Assembly (NCBI GenBank): GCA_024583055.1
Contig: CP102145.1
Span: forward strand, 868,001-932,000
Origin: Streptococcus suis
GTDB lineage: Bacteria; Bacillota; Bacilli; Lactobacillales; Streptococcaceae
DNA: 64,000 nt
Direction of reading: 5' to 3'
A program made the position numbers and the translations under genes. Below the pieces are notes generated by a model. That model saw nothing but the letters and a program-made list of their open reading frames with translations. It was not told the origin of the DNA and made no database searches. Shown here in pieces: positions 1 to 8,399 of the stretch (position 1 is its first letter; each line of letters opens with the position of its first letter).

Positions 1-23
1 AAAGACCCGCACAAGCAGGTCTT
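1..23 (-). terminator. Terminator of the sus operon
   Basis: An AAGACCTGC/GCGGGTCTT hairpin with a 4-base loop lies just after the stop of the GH32 gene on the minus strand. The T-tract would lie outside the window, so only the stem is seen. Confidence 0.7.
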
Positions 24-39
24 GAATTTTAGGGGGCAG

Positions 40-1401
40 TTAATCTAGAGCGGTGACTTGGTAGTCACCCTCAATATAGAAAGTCGATGTCAGGCTTTCC
101 TGCCCGTCATTGACAAGGATTTCCACACAGTTGGTGTCAACCAAGACCAGCAAGTCTGTCGCTTGGACAGTAACTGCTCGGCGAACCGTTGGCCACTCTT
201 CTTCCCCAGCCTGCTGGATCTTGAGATGACTACGGTCAATATAGACTTCTTGGTTTTCCTTATCGTAACCAAATTGCAGGTAATCTTGGTCGCTTCCTAG
301 TTTTAGTTCAAAACTATCTTCCAGTTTAAGAGAAAGCTTGCTTGGACCTTGAATAACTTGACCGATTTCAATATCCTTGAAAGCTTCCAAGACACTTGTT
401 GGCAGAACTTGGTGCAAGCCGTTTTCAGTCTTCTTGAGAATACGTGGAAGGGTCATCTGACCGTACCACTTATGACCCAGGTCATTGGTCACCAACTTGC
501 GACCCCAAGTGTGCATCCAGGCTACCATGACACGTTCGCCTTCTGGACCTTGGGTAGTCTGAGCTGCGTAGAAGTCATGTCCGTGGTCAATTTCCTTAAA
601 GGAATCTGCCACAAAGACCTTCTTATCCCAGTCCACATGACCTGTCACAAAGATGTTGGAGTTGATATTGATAAAGTCATTCTCATCTTTTTGGTAACGC
701 ATGGGAGAGATAATCAGGTACTCTTGACCGTCCACTTCAAAGTAGTCAGGACATTCCCAGACAAATCCTTGGTTAGCCTCACCTTTCAAGAAGATAGACT
801 CAAATTTCCAATCCGTCAGGTTGGGAGAGCTGAGCAAGACGATACAGCCGACATTGTCCTTATGCTTGGTTGCGACAACAGAGTAATAGTGACCATCTTT
901 CTCAAAAATCTTCGGATCGCGGAAATCATTTGCGATCACTTCTTCTGGCAGTCCATCTGCTGTTGCGACTGGATTCTGCTCGATTTTTTCAAAGTGAATA
1001 CCGTCAGTTGAGAAGGCCATGTTCTGAACTTGGCTAACTGTCCCATCTTCATTGTTGATATGACCAGTATACATGAGCCAGAGGACATCATCTTTGACAA
1101 TGGCAGAGCCCGAGAAACAGCCGTCTTTATCGTAAGCTTTATCCGGAGCTAGGGCAACTGGAAGTTGTTCCCAGTTGACCAAGTCCTTACTTTTTGCATG
1201 CCCCCAGTGCATCGGTCCCCAAACACTCTCGTAAGGGTTGAATTGGTAGAACAAATGGTATTCTCCACGGAAGTAGATAAATCCATTGGGGTCGTTTATC
1301 CAGCCTGTTTCTGGTGTTAAATGGGCTTGCGGTTTGAAAATCGGATTGACATTTCCTTTTTCTGTCTGAATAAATTGATTGGCTTTATCAACTGTTTTCA
1401 C
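40..1401 (-). CDS. susH: GH32 sucrose-6-phosphate hydrolase / fructosidase
   Basis: Glycoside hydrolase family 32 enzyme that cleaves the fructose-glucose bond of sucrose or sucrose-6-phosphate, and possibly short fructans, in the cytoplasm. The GH32 signature WINDPNG is at residues 34-40 with the nucleophile Asp37. The RDP motif near residue 161 and the acid/base Glu in the WECPD motif near 216 are present. The length of 453 residues is normal and no signal peptide is seen. The start is GTG with an AAGGAGG ribosome site. It is the last gene of a susR-T1-T2-X-H array in the same order as the pneumococcal sus locus, so the name rests on synteny plus family. Specificity for sucrose over other fructosides cannot be read from sequence. 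Confidence 0.9.
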   Translation of the reverse strand: MKTVDKANQFIQTEKGNVNPIFKPQAHLTPETGWINDPNGFIYFRGEYHLFYQFNPYESVWGPMHWGHAKSKDLVNWEQLPVALAPDKAYDKDGCFSGSAIVKDDVLWLMYTGHINNEDGTVSQVQNMAFSTDGIHFEKIEQNPVATADGLPEEVIANDFRDPKIFEKDGHYYSVVATKHKDNVGCIVLLSSPNLTDWKFESIFLKGEANQGFVWECPDYFEVDGQEYLIISPMRYQKDENDFININSNIFVTGHVDWDKKVFVADSFKEIDHGHDFYAAQTTQGPEGERVMVAWMHTWGRKLVTNDLGHKWYGQMTLPRILKKTENGLHQVLPTSVLEAFKDIEIGQVIQGPSKLSLKLEDSFELKLGSDQDYLQFGYDKENQEVYIDRSHLKIQQAGEEEWPTVRRAVTVQATDLLVLVDTNCVEILVNDGQESLTSTFYIEGDYQVTALD

Positions 1402-1419
1402 AGGCAGCCTCCTTTTAAA

Positions 1420-3030
1420 TTACTGATTTGCTTTGTATTGATCGTAGTATTTTTGCTTGATAGCTAACCAGTCAGAAAGACCATAGCTTTCCAACTCTTT
1501 CAAATAGCTATCCCACTCTTCTTCGACACCGCCGTTAACAATCCATTCTGCACGTTTGCGGTAGATGAAGTCGTTCATGTCTGCTTCAACTTGGGCAATC
1601 TTATCCAAATCTTCTTGTTCCATGAAGACACGAGGGTAGATATCATCGTTGGTCACATAGTCAAGATAAGTAGCGTGCATCAAGTCCAAACGCCATTTAG
1701 CATCGTCTGGCATGGTTGTTACAGTACCATAGTATTCATCAAGAATAGCAAGCGGTCCACCAACTTCTGTCTTCTGACGCAATTCGCCTGGAGCTGTACC
1801 ATTCAATGGTAAGTGCTTAAGACTGTTGGTTGCTGTATCAAGTTCAAAGATGTTTTGTTGGGTTTCATCACCATAGGTACCCCAGTTGTTTTGAACAGAT
1901 TGGAGCGGAGCATATTGAGCGTCAATCCATTTAGCCGTCAACTCCAAGTTTTTGTTAGCTGAGGTGATAACCATACGGTCACGCTGGAAGCCCATGCCGT
2001 TGGTACGTGTGATGTGCTTGGTACCATCTGGTCCTGCCAATACTGGCAAGATGTCATAGGTCTCATTCATACCAGTGATATTGGCCTTGTCCCATGTGAA
2101 GTACACACCATAGAGGTTTTCACTACCTTTAGCAAGATAGGTATTCCAGTCTTGCTCAAAGGCTTCTGGGTCAATGAGGCCTTTTTCTTGAAGGGTACGC
2201 ATGAACTCAACACCTTCTTTGTAGTCTTCGTTGTCTGCTGTAAAGTCAACGGTACCGTCATTGTTTACGACGATATGGTCATCGTTATCACCGACACCAA
2301 AGGCACCAAAGAGAATCTTGAAGTCTTCGCCGCCGTTACCGTTGACAAAGGACATTGGGATTTCATCCGCCTTGCCGTTACCGTTAGGGTCCTTGGTCTT
2401 GAAGGCTTCAAGAACCTTAATCAAGTCATCTGTTGTTTTTGGCATGTCAAGACCGAGTTTGTTCAACCATTCTTTGTTAATCCAAGCAATGTCGCTGACA
2501 GTATGGATAGACTCCTTGCCTTCACCTAACTCTTCAATCCATGGGAATGAGTAGATATGACCGTCTGGTGCTGTGATCATAGAGCGGTATTCTGGATTTT
2601 CGTCCAAAATTTTCTTGAGGTTTGGCATATGCTTATCAATCAAGTCTTCAACTGGTACGATAACACCTTGTTTAGCCCAGTTCATCAATTCCACATCTGA
2701 AGCCCCGTCATTATGGATGGCATCTGGCAAATCACCTGAAGCAATGTCCAAGTTCCGCTTTTCACCAAAGTCAGACTGGTAGTTGGTCCATTCAATATGA
2801 ACGCCAGTTTCTTCCTCTAAACGTTGGAAAATCAACTTGTCATTTGGATCAGCTGGAGCTAGGGGGGAGCTAGCTGTCATAAACTTAAGCGTAACGGATT
2901 TTTCAAGCGGGAATTGAACATCTTTCAATTCATAGTCAGGGCTTGATGCCGTATTTTTTGAGCCACAAGCAGCCAACAAGACGGTACTTGCAAGAAGCGT
3001 AATAACTGTTTTTCCAAATTTGTGTTTCAT
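1420..3030 (-). CDS. susX: Sugar ABC transporter substrate-binding lipoprotein
   Basis: Extracellular solute-binding protein of family 1 (long LplA/SusX type) that captures the sugar for the two permeases upstream. The N-terminus has a lipoprotein signal with a lipobox ending in LLAACGS, so it should be lipidated and anchored outside the membrane. It has 536 residues. I chose the ATG at 3030 because AGGAGG lies 9 bases upstream; an earlier TTG at 3039 abuts the ribosome site. A 250-base hairpin-rich spacer separates it from susT2, so its expression may be uncoupled from the permeases. No ATPase gene is present; such systems usually share an MsmK-type ATPase encoded elsewhere. Confidence 0.88.
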   Translation of the reverse strand: MKHKFGKTVITLLASTVLLAACGSKNTASSPDYELKDVQFPLEKSVTLKFMTASSPLAPADPNDKLIFQRLEEETGVHIEWTNYQSDFGEKRNLDIASGDLPDAIHNDGASDVELMNWAKQGVIVPVEDLIDKHMPNLKKILDENPEYRSMITAPDGHIYSFPWIEELGEGKESIHTVSDIAWINKEWLNKLGLDMPKTTDDLIKVLEAFKTKDPNGNGKADEIPMSFVNGNGGEDFKILFGAFGVGDNDDHIVVNNDGTVDFTADNEDYKEGVEFMRTLQEKGLIDPEAFEQDWNTYLAKGSENLYGVYFTWDKANITGMNETYDILPVLAGPDGTKHITRTNGMGFQRDRMVITSANKNLELTAKWIDAQYAPLQSVQNNWGTYGDETQQNIFELDTATNSLKHLPLNGTAPGELRQKTEVGGPLAILDEYYGTVTTMPDDAKWRLDLMHATYLDYVTNDDIYPRVFMEQEDLDKIAQVEADMNDFIYRKRAEWIVNGGVEEEWDSYLKELESYGLSDWLAIKQKYYDQYKANQ

Positions 3031-3068
3031 CAGAAACAACCTCCTATATTTGTAAATTGATTTTTTAG

Positions 3069-3282
3069 AATATCTTTCAGTTTCCTTTTATTACTAGCTC
3101 TGAAGGTTTTGTGAACCTTTAGAGGTGGGGAATAGAGGGAACTACGTTCCTATCAAAAAGCTGAATTCTGTACTGAAGTACGGCATAGCGAGTTCAAATA
3201 ATACATGATTATTTGAAGCTGGAGATAAGGAAACGAAGTTTCCTCTTTCGTCGACGTAAGAAAAGAGAAAATGAAAGATATT
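3069..3282. repeat. MITE-like multi-hairpin element between susT2 and susX
   Basis: The 214-base spacer is bounded by an 11-base inverted repeat (AATATCTTTCA at 3069-3079, TGAAAGATATT at 3272-3282). Inside are several perfect short hairpins: AAGGTT/AACCTT, CAAATAAT/ATTATTTG and GGAAAC/GTTTCC. There is no open frame of note. It could be a miniature mobile or intergenic repeat, or an mRNA processing or stabilising structure that lets the binding protein be made in excess over the permeases. Confidence 0.5.
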
Positions 3283-3284
3283 TA

Positions 3285-4172
3285 TTAACCTTTTAATGAA
3301 CCAGCCATGATACCCTTATCAAAGTATTTCTGGAAGAATGGATACATGACAATGAGTGGCAAACTTGAGATGACAATGGTCGCATACTTAATCATTTCTG
3401 CGATTCGTTTCATTTCATTCATGGCAGCCTGGGCTCCAATCATGTCCTTAGCAGGCTCGCTTTGAATGAGGATTTTACGAAGTACTAGTTGGAGTGGCTC
3501 CAAGTCTGGATCCTTGATGTAAATCATAGCATCAAAGTAAGAATTCCATTGACCGACAAAGGCATAGAGGAAAAGTACAAACATAATCGGTTTTGCCAGC
3601 GGAATCATGATTTTCCAGAAAATCTGAAATTCATTGGCACCGTCCATTACGGCTGCTTCTACCAACTCATCTGGCAAGCCTTGGAAATAGGTCCGTGCCA
3701 AGATGATATTCCAAACATTGACTGCACCAGGAATAATAATAGCCCAGACGGTGTTCAACATTCCCAAATCTTTGACTAAGAGATAGGTCGGAACAAGCCC
3801 ACCGCCGAAGAACATGGTGAAAACTAGAAAGGCATTGATCCATTTTTTTCCAACCAAATCCTTTTTTGAAAGAGGATAAGCAGTCATGACCGAAATGGCT
3901 ACAGTCACAAAGGCAAAGGAGAAGGAATAAAAGAGGGAGTTGAAGAATCCACGTAGGATAGACTTGTCTGAAAATACCCGTTGGTAACCTTCTACTGTCC
4001 AGTCCTTTGGATCAAAGCTAATTCCCTTGCTGACCAAGGCCTGCGGATCCATAAAGGAAGCGACTAGGATATAGACCATGGGCACAACTGTTATGAGAAC
4101 AAGAAATGCCAGCAAGATTTTATTGACAACCATCATTCGCTTGTCAAATTTTGTGTACATTTGTGTATTCAT
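3285..4172 (-). CDS. susT2: Sugar ABC transporter permease (MalG-type)
   Basis: Inner-membrane permease of the carbohydrate uptake CUT1 family, with 295 residues and about six membrane segments. The EAA loop that contacts the ATPase is visible as EAAVMDGANEFQIFWKI near residue 180. It pairs with the permease encoded 9 bases upstream (susT1). The start ATG has AGGAGG in front. Synteny with the pneumococcal sus operon supports the name; the transported sugar is inferred from the neighbouring GH32 gene. Confidence 0.87.
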   Translation of the reverse strand: MNTQMYTKFDKRMMVVNKILLAFLVLITVVPMVYILVASFMDPQALVSKGISFDPKDWTVEGYQRVFSDKSILRGFFNSLFYSFSFAFVTVAISVMTAYPLSKKDLVGKKWINAFLVFTMFFGGGLVPTYLLVKDLGMLNTVWAIIIPGAVNVWNIILARTYFQGLPDELVEAAVMDGANEFQIFWKIMIPLAKPIMFVLFLYAFVGQWNSYFDAMIYIKDPDLEPLQLVLRKILIQSEPAKDMIGAQAAMNEMKRIAEMIKYATIVISSLPLIVMYPFFQKYFDKGIMAGSLKG

Positions 4173-4181
4173 ACGAACCTC

Positions 4182-5102
4182 CTATAAGCCTTGTCCATCA
4201 TTGATTCGTTGAACGAATTTGTTCACTGCAATCAGGAGAATAATATTGATAAGTGCGTTAAATAAGCCAACCGCTGTTGAATAAGAGTAGTCACCTGACA
4301 CCAAACCGATTTTATAGACATAGGTTGAGATGATTTCAGAACTGGTCAAGTTGAGGGAAGTCTGCATCAGAAAGGCTTTTTCGTAACCAACGTTCATGAT
4401 GCCCCCTGCTGCTAAGATAAACTGAATGACCATAACTGGTTTCAATGCAGGCAAGTCAATGTGCCAGATTCGTTGGAAGATATTGGCACCGTCTAGCTTA
4501 GCCGCTTCAATCAAGGCTGGATCAACATTGACCAAGGTAGCTGTGTAAAGCGTTGATGCCCAGCCCATTCCCTGCCAGATACCACTGAGAATATAGAGAG
4601 GTCTGAAGTAATCAGGATTCGTTAGGAAGTTGGCTTCTAACCCAAACATACCTAGGATTGAATTGACCGGTCCTCCTACTGAGAAGAATAGGAAAATCAT
4701 ACCGACGATGACCACGACTGAGATAAAGTTTGGAGCGTAGAGCACCAACTGAATCCGTTTTTTAGCCTTATCGCTCAATAGTTGGTTGAGCATGATGGCC
4801 AAAATAATGGGCGGAAGAAATCCTAGGAGCAGGCCGTAGACACTCAATTTCAAGGTGTTGGCAAGCAAGGTACCAAAGTTCGGAGAAGAGAGAAACTTAG
4901 TAAACTCTTCAAACCCAATCCACTCACTACCTAGAACACCTTTTAAAGGGTTATAGTCTTTAAAGGCAATCAAGACCCCGTACATAGGGATGTAACGGAA
5001 GATGAAAGTCAAGACTAATCCAGGTAGTAACATCAGTAACAAGAGCTTCTGCTGCTTGATTCTATCTAATAGACTAGCTTGTTGCAGTTTTGATGTTTTC
5101 AT
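4182..5102 (-). CDS. susT1: Sugar ABC transporter permease (MalF/LplB-type)
   Basis: Second permease of the sucrose/fructoside importer, 306 residues with six membrane segments. Its EAA loop reads EAAKLDGANIFQRIW near residue 200. It starts with ATG behind AAAAGGAG and is the first structural gene of the operon, directly after two palindromic operators. The protein belongs to the LplB-like branch that works with long binding proteins such as SusX, which agrees with the neighbour. Function in sucrose uptake is inferred from context. Confidence 0.87.
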   Translation of the reverse strand: MKTSKLQQASLLDRIKQQKLLLLMLLPGLVLTFIFRYIPMYGVLIAFKDYNPLKGVLGSEWIGFEEFTKFLSSPNFGTLLANTLKLSVYGLLLGFLPPIILAIMLNQLLSDKAKKRIQLVLYAPNFISVVVIVGMIFLFFSVGGPVNSILGMFGLEANFLTNPDYFRPLYILSGIWQGMGWASTLYTATLVNVDPALIEAAKLDGANIFQRIWHIDLPALKPVMVIQFILAAGGIMNVGYEKAFLMQTSLNLTSSEIISTYVYKIGLVSGDYSYSTAVGLFNALINIILLIAVNKFVQRINDGQGL

Positions 5103-5115
5103 AAGAACTCCTTTT

Positions 5116-5127
5116 TGAAACGTTTCA
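5116..5127. promoter_or_regulatory. LacI-family operator O1 (susT1 promoter)
   Basis: Perfect palindrome TGAAACGTTTCA, eight bases wider if the flanking A/T bases are counted, 13 bases upstream of the susT1 start. This is the typical half-site arrangement for GalR/LacI regulators. The likely binder is the adjacent SusR; CcpA is an alternative. Confidence 0.75.
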
Positions 5128-5168
5128 AAATTTTCTGTTTTAGAAAGAGGATGAACTCCTCTATTTTT

Positions 5169-5180
5169 TGAAACGTTTCA
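5169..5180. promoter_or_regulatory. LacI-family operator O2
   Basis: Second perfect TGAAACGTTTCA palindrome, 53 bases from O1 (about five helical turns), between susT1 and susR. The spacing would suit cooperative or looped binding of the regulator. Confidence 0.75.
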
Positions 5181-5259
5181 TTTTTCTTGTAAAAATAAAA
5201 CCAACTGTTTATTGATGATTTTATTCTAACATTGTAACCGTTTTCTGTCAACTACTTTT

Positions 5260-6249
5260 TTAAAAATCTTTTGTCGTTTTTCCTTCTAGGTAAGAAATTG
5301 GTAATGTAACTTGGAGAGGGCGCTCCCTTTTCTCAATAATGTCGACTAAACAGGCAACTGCTTCTTGGGCCATGTCCTCCAATGGCTGACGAATGGTAGA
5401 AAGTTCTAAAGAACGTTCACTTGCCAACTGAATACCGTCATAGCCAATCACCTGCACATCTTCTGGAACCCGTCGTCCCAGTTTTTCCAAAACAGCAAGT
5501 GTGTCTAGGGCCGTAAAATCATTGATGGTGAAAATGGCATCAATTTGCGGGTTGGCAATCAAAAATTTCTCTACTTCTCCAACAAAATCATTATAGGGTT
5601 CTTCCAAATCGAGAACATAGCAGGGATAGCCAGCTTCTGTGATTCGTTTTTCAAAATAAATTCTGCGTTTTTTGGTTTCGTTGATGGTTTTATTGTGCCC
5701 ACCAATAAAGGCAAAATGGCTACCACCTTTTTCAATCAAGGTGTTCGCTGCTAGTTCTGCACCAGCTTGGTTGTCCGAGCTGACACAGGCAATGGCCTTG
5801 TTTTCATAGGTGCGATCGATACTGACAAAGGGGATATTGGACGATAGATAATCGTCAATCGGGCTATAGGTGATGGCGATAATGCCGTCCACTTTATTTT
5901 GTTGCAGCATAGTCAGATAATCCAGTTCCCTTTTTGGACCAGAAATATTGCAAAGGAGCAACTTGTAATTTTTCTTACTCAGCTCCACTTCGACATGATA
6001 GGCAAACTCTCCAAAAAAAGGATGCCAAACAGTCGGAATAATCAAGGCGATGGTTTCGGTCTTGTTCTTCTTCATGCCACGGGCGTAAACATCTGGAATG
6101 TAATTCAATTCCTTAATGGCTGCATTGACTTTTTCAAGAGTAGCTTCCTTAACGCCTGGCTCATTGTTAATAACTCTTGAAACTGTCCCAACACTTACAC
6201 CAGCAACCCGCGCAACGTCTTTCATGGTGATTGATTTTTGCTCTTCCAC
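5260..6249 (-). CDS. susR: LacI-family repressor of the sus operon
   Basis: LacI/GalR-type regulator. The helix-turn-helix MKDVARVAGVSVGTVSRVIN begins at residue 9 and is followed by a hinge and a periplasmic-binding-protein-like effector domain. It has 329 residues, normal for the family. I chose the GTG at 6249 because AAAGGAG lies six bases upstream; the longer frame starts with TTG at 6288 inside an operator. It most likely represses the transporter and GH32 genes and itself, since the same 12-base palindrome lies before both. The inducer is probably sucrose or a fructose derivative, by homology to the pneumococcal locus. Confidence 0.85.
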   Translation of the reverse strand: MEEQKSITMKDVARVAGVSVGTVSRVINNEPGVKEATLEKVNAAIKELNYIPDVYARGMKKNKTETIALIIPTVWHPFFGEFAYHVEVELSKKNYKLLLCNISGPKRELDYLTMLQQNKVDGIIAITYSPIDDYLSSNIPFVSIDRTYENKAIACVSSDNQAGAELAANTLIEKGGSHFAFIGGHNKTINETKKRRIYFEKRITEAGYPCYVLDLEEPYNDFVGEVEKFLIANPQIDAIFTINDFTALDTLAVLEKLGRRVPEDVQVIGYDGIQLASERSLELSTIRQPLEDMAQEAVACLVDIIEKRERPLQVTLPISYLEGKTTKDF

Positions 6250-6275
6250 AAACGGCTCCTTTCCAAAACATTTTT

Positions 6276-6287
6276 TGAAACGTTTCA
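6276..6287. promoter_or_regulatory. LacI-family operator O3 (susR promoter)
   Basis: Third perfect TGAAACGTTTCA palindrome, 26 bases upstream of the GTG start of susR. It implies autoregulation or control by CcpA. Confidence 0.7.
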
Positions 6288-6381
6288 ATATTTGATACTA
6301 GGATATCATTGATAGCGTTTTCTGTCAAGAAAAAACAAAATAGACCAGCTGAGCCAGTCCATTGAGTTTAACAAAATCTAA

Positions 6382-6558
6382 TTATTTCTTTTTCTTTCTT
6401 TTCAAATAATCAAATAAATCCAACAAACAATAAGGAATAAGATAAACAAAATAAGCTAGAAAGAACCATCTTGAATCAAGATTGCTAAAATACAAAGCAA
6501 CCAAAACTAGAAGAGATAATACTAAATAGAAATTCTTATTTTTAAATAGTTTGCTCAT
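6382..6558 (-). CDS. Small membrane protein, 58 residues
   Basis: Short gene not recognised as a named family. The ATG at 6558 has a G-rich ribosome site (AGGGGG) eight bases upstream. The protein begins MSKLFKNKNF, carries two hydrophobic stretches (residues 10-24 and 31-49) and ends in a lysine-rich tail (KRKKKK), so two membrane passes with a cytoplasmic basic tail are expected. It stands alone between susR and a hypothetical gene. No function can be proposed. Confidence 0.5.
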   Translation of the reverse strand: MSKLFKNKNFYLVLSLLVLVALYFSNLDSRWFFLAYFVYLIPYCLLDLFDYLKRKKKK

Positions 6559-6623
6559 TGTTATTTCCCCCTAAGTCCGTGAAATGTTTATAGCCTTTTG
6601 TTTTAAATAGAGTAGTCCATTCC

Positions 6624-7172
6624 TTACGATTTATACATCTTCTTCATCGGGTGCTTGGCAATGACTTCTGGGTGATTGTCCAGTGCTGCCTGGCCTTTTT
6701 CGGTCAAGGCGTAGCCACGAACCTTGAAGTAAGGTGCCAATTGTTCCTCCGTCAAATGGTCTTTGAGGGCTTGATTAACTTCTGACGCCTTCATTTTCGA
6801 CAAACCTGTCACACCTTCCGCCTTGAGAATATTTTTCTTGGCCGTTGAAGTAATGTGATCCAGCGACTCAAATGCTGTTTCGACGCGGGCATAGCCATCC
6901 GCAATCAGTTGTTCCATATGGGCAGGACCGTCAATCCCATAGCTGTACTCAAAATACTTGGAATAGGGCGTCGTCGTTTCAAAAGAACCTAGACTAATGC
7001 GCCAGAGCAAGATAATATCGCCCGGCAAAATTCCCTCTTCCAGACGGACCATATTGCGCTTGGGAACCGGCTTGGGTTCTAGCAACCATTGACCCAAATC
7101 GCGTTCATGAGAAATATAAGGCTTGACCTCATGGTCTTTATACATTTCCTCAATGCGTTTCTCAAATGACAT
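6624..7172 (-). CDS. Hypothetical protein with SAP-like C-terminal helix pair
   Basis: A 182-residue soluble protein I do not recognise by name. The ATG follows GAGGAAGAG. The middle part is aromatic-rich (residues 55-80). Residues 112-135 (ILKAEGVTGLSKMKASEVNQ) resemble the helix-loop-helix of SAP/HeH nucleic-acid-binding domains, and a second winged-type segment (RGYALTEKGQAAL) follows near 155. This suggests a DNA- or RNA-binding protein, but that is inference. It stands alone. Confidence 0.6.
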   Translation of the reverse strand: MSFEKRIEEMYKDHEVKPYISHERDLGQWLLEPKPVPKRNMVRLEEGILPGDIILLWRISLGSFETTTPYSKYFEYSYGIDGPAHMEQLIADGYARVETAFESLDHITSTAKKNILKAEGVTGLSKMKASEVNQALKDHLTEEQLAPYFKVRGYALTEKGQAALDNHPEVIAKHPMKKMYKS

Positions 7173-7251
7173 GTTCTCTTCCTCACCAAACTTAAACTTC
7201 TACTCAATTATAGCCTATTTATGGGCATAGGACAAGAAGAACTGCAGACTG

Positions 7252-7662
7252 TTAGGCACCAACCATAATCTGCCAGCAGATACCAAATTGGTCCTCAAGG
7301 TTGGCATAGGCAGGAGCCCAAGGTGTTTCCTGGTATTCAGCAATAATCTTCCGTACATCCCGGCTCAATTTCTCGTAAATACGTCTAGCATTATCCGCCG
7401 TATCCACCACAATAGAGGCCGAAAAATTGTAGCCCTGTCGGTATTCAAAGGCAGGATTTTCATCCGAAATCATCAGTCGATGCTCTCCGACCACTAATTC
7501 AGCGCTCAAGAGCAAATGTTCGTGCTCCTTGGGACAAGGATGGACAAAGTCTGCCCATTTCTTCAGATTACAGACCTCAGCCTGCAGGGCATCTTGGTAA
7601 AACTGGACCGCTTCCACCCCATTTCCATTCGTTACTAGATTGATTTCTAGCGCTTGTATCAT
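7252..7662 (-). CDS. VOC-family (glyoxalase/PhnB-like) protein
   Basis: Vicinal-oxygen-chelate fold protein of the PhnB/3-demethylubiquinone type, 136 residues. Typical marks are the N-terminal FYQDAL helix region, the HLLLSAEL strand, GEHRLMISDENP near the middle and a C-terminal WAPAYANLEDQFGICWQI stretch. The start at 7662 was preferred because GAGG lies eight bases upstream and it matches family N-termini; a longer frame to 7692 exists. Members bind metals or small ligands; substrate unknown. Confidence 0.75.
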   Translation of the reverse strand: MIQALEINLVTNGNGVEAVQFYQDALQAEVCNLKKWADFVHPCPKEHEHLLLSAELVVGEHRLMISDENPAFEYRQGYNFSASIVVDTADNARRIYEKLSRDVRKIIAEYQETPWAPAYANLEDQFGICWQIMVGA

Positions 7663-7920
7663 TTTGACATCCTCACATTGATAAATAAGCATCCTGCAAC
7701 TTCTTCATTATGCAAAACGGCAATTCTTATTATACAATTTTTGTAGAGAATTTCAAAAATAAACGAATTTCAGATAATTAAAGTTAATTCATAAATATTG
7801 AAATAATCAACTTTTTATCGATATTTATTCAAAGATTAACTAAAAATCATTTGTAGATATTTAGTTATTTTTAATCAAATAAAATTCCTGCTAGCCAGAA
7901 GATGACTGCAGGACCTTGGT

Positions 7921-8277
7921 CTAATCTTGTCTTTTAAACTGGAGCAAGCGGTTGCCTTGGAAGGTCAATTCTCCCTGGTCACCTTCAGCAAGCAGGGCAT
8001 ATTCCTCAGGCTTGACACGAAACTCCCTGCGCTCCTTCTGCCATTCAAAGGTCACATAGTAATTGGTCCTAGCCATTTCATTGCCAAAGATATGAGTGCG
8101 CTTGGACACTAGCTTGGCCTGCCGAATTTCCACCGGAGACTGGTTATTGCGATGCCATTCCAAAAAATTTCGGACGATTTGATAGACAACAATCCCCAAA
8201 ATAATGGTGGCAACTGCATAAATGAATAGCATAATTACATCCACACTTCCACCTGGACCTAAAAGATTGTCAAACAT
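7921..8277 (-). CDS. DUF2500 family membrane protein
   Basis: A 118-residue protein with one N-terminal membrane segment (residues 14-38) and a soluble beta-rich domain containing TNYYVTFEW and GDQGELTFQGNRLLQF, which match the DUF2500 pattern as I recall it. Function of the family is unknown. It stands alone. The 230 bases downstream (7693-7920) are very AT-rich and hold no gene I can support. Confidence 0.75.
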   Translation of the reverse strand: MFDNLLGPGGSVDVIMLFIYAVATIILGIVVYQIVRNFLEWHRNNQSPVEIRQAKLVSKRTHIFGNEMARTNYYVTFEWQKERREFRVKPEEYALLAEGDQGELTFQGNRLLQFKRQD

Positions 8278-8399
8278 AGTAGATACTCCTTTTACATTTA
8301 TAAGAATAGTATATCATAATTTGAATGGCCAGGAAATTGAATATTGACTAAAATCATGATAAAATGAAGCATAATTTTGAAATGAAAGTGATGATACAA

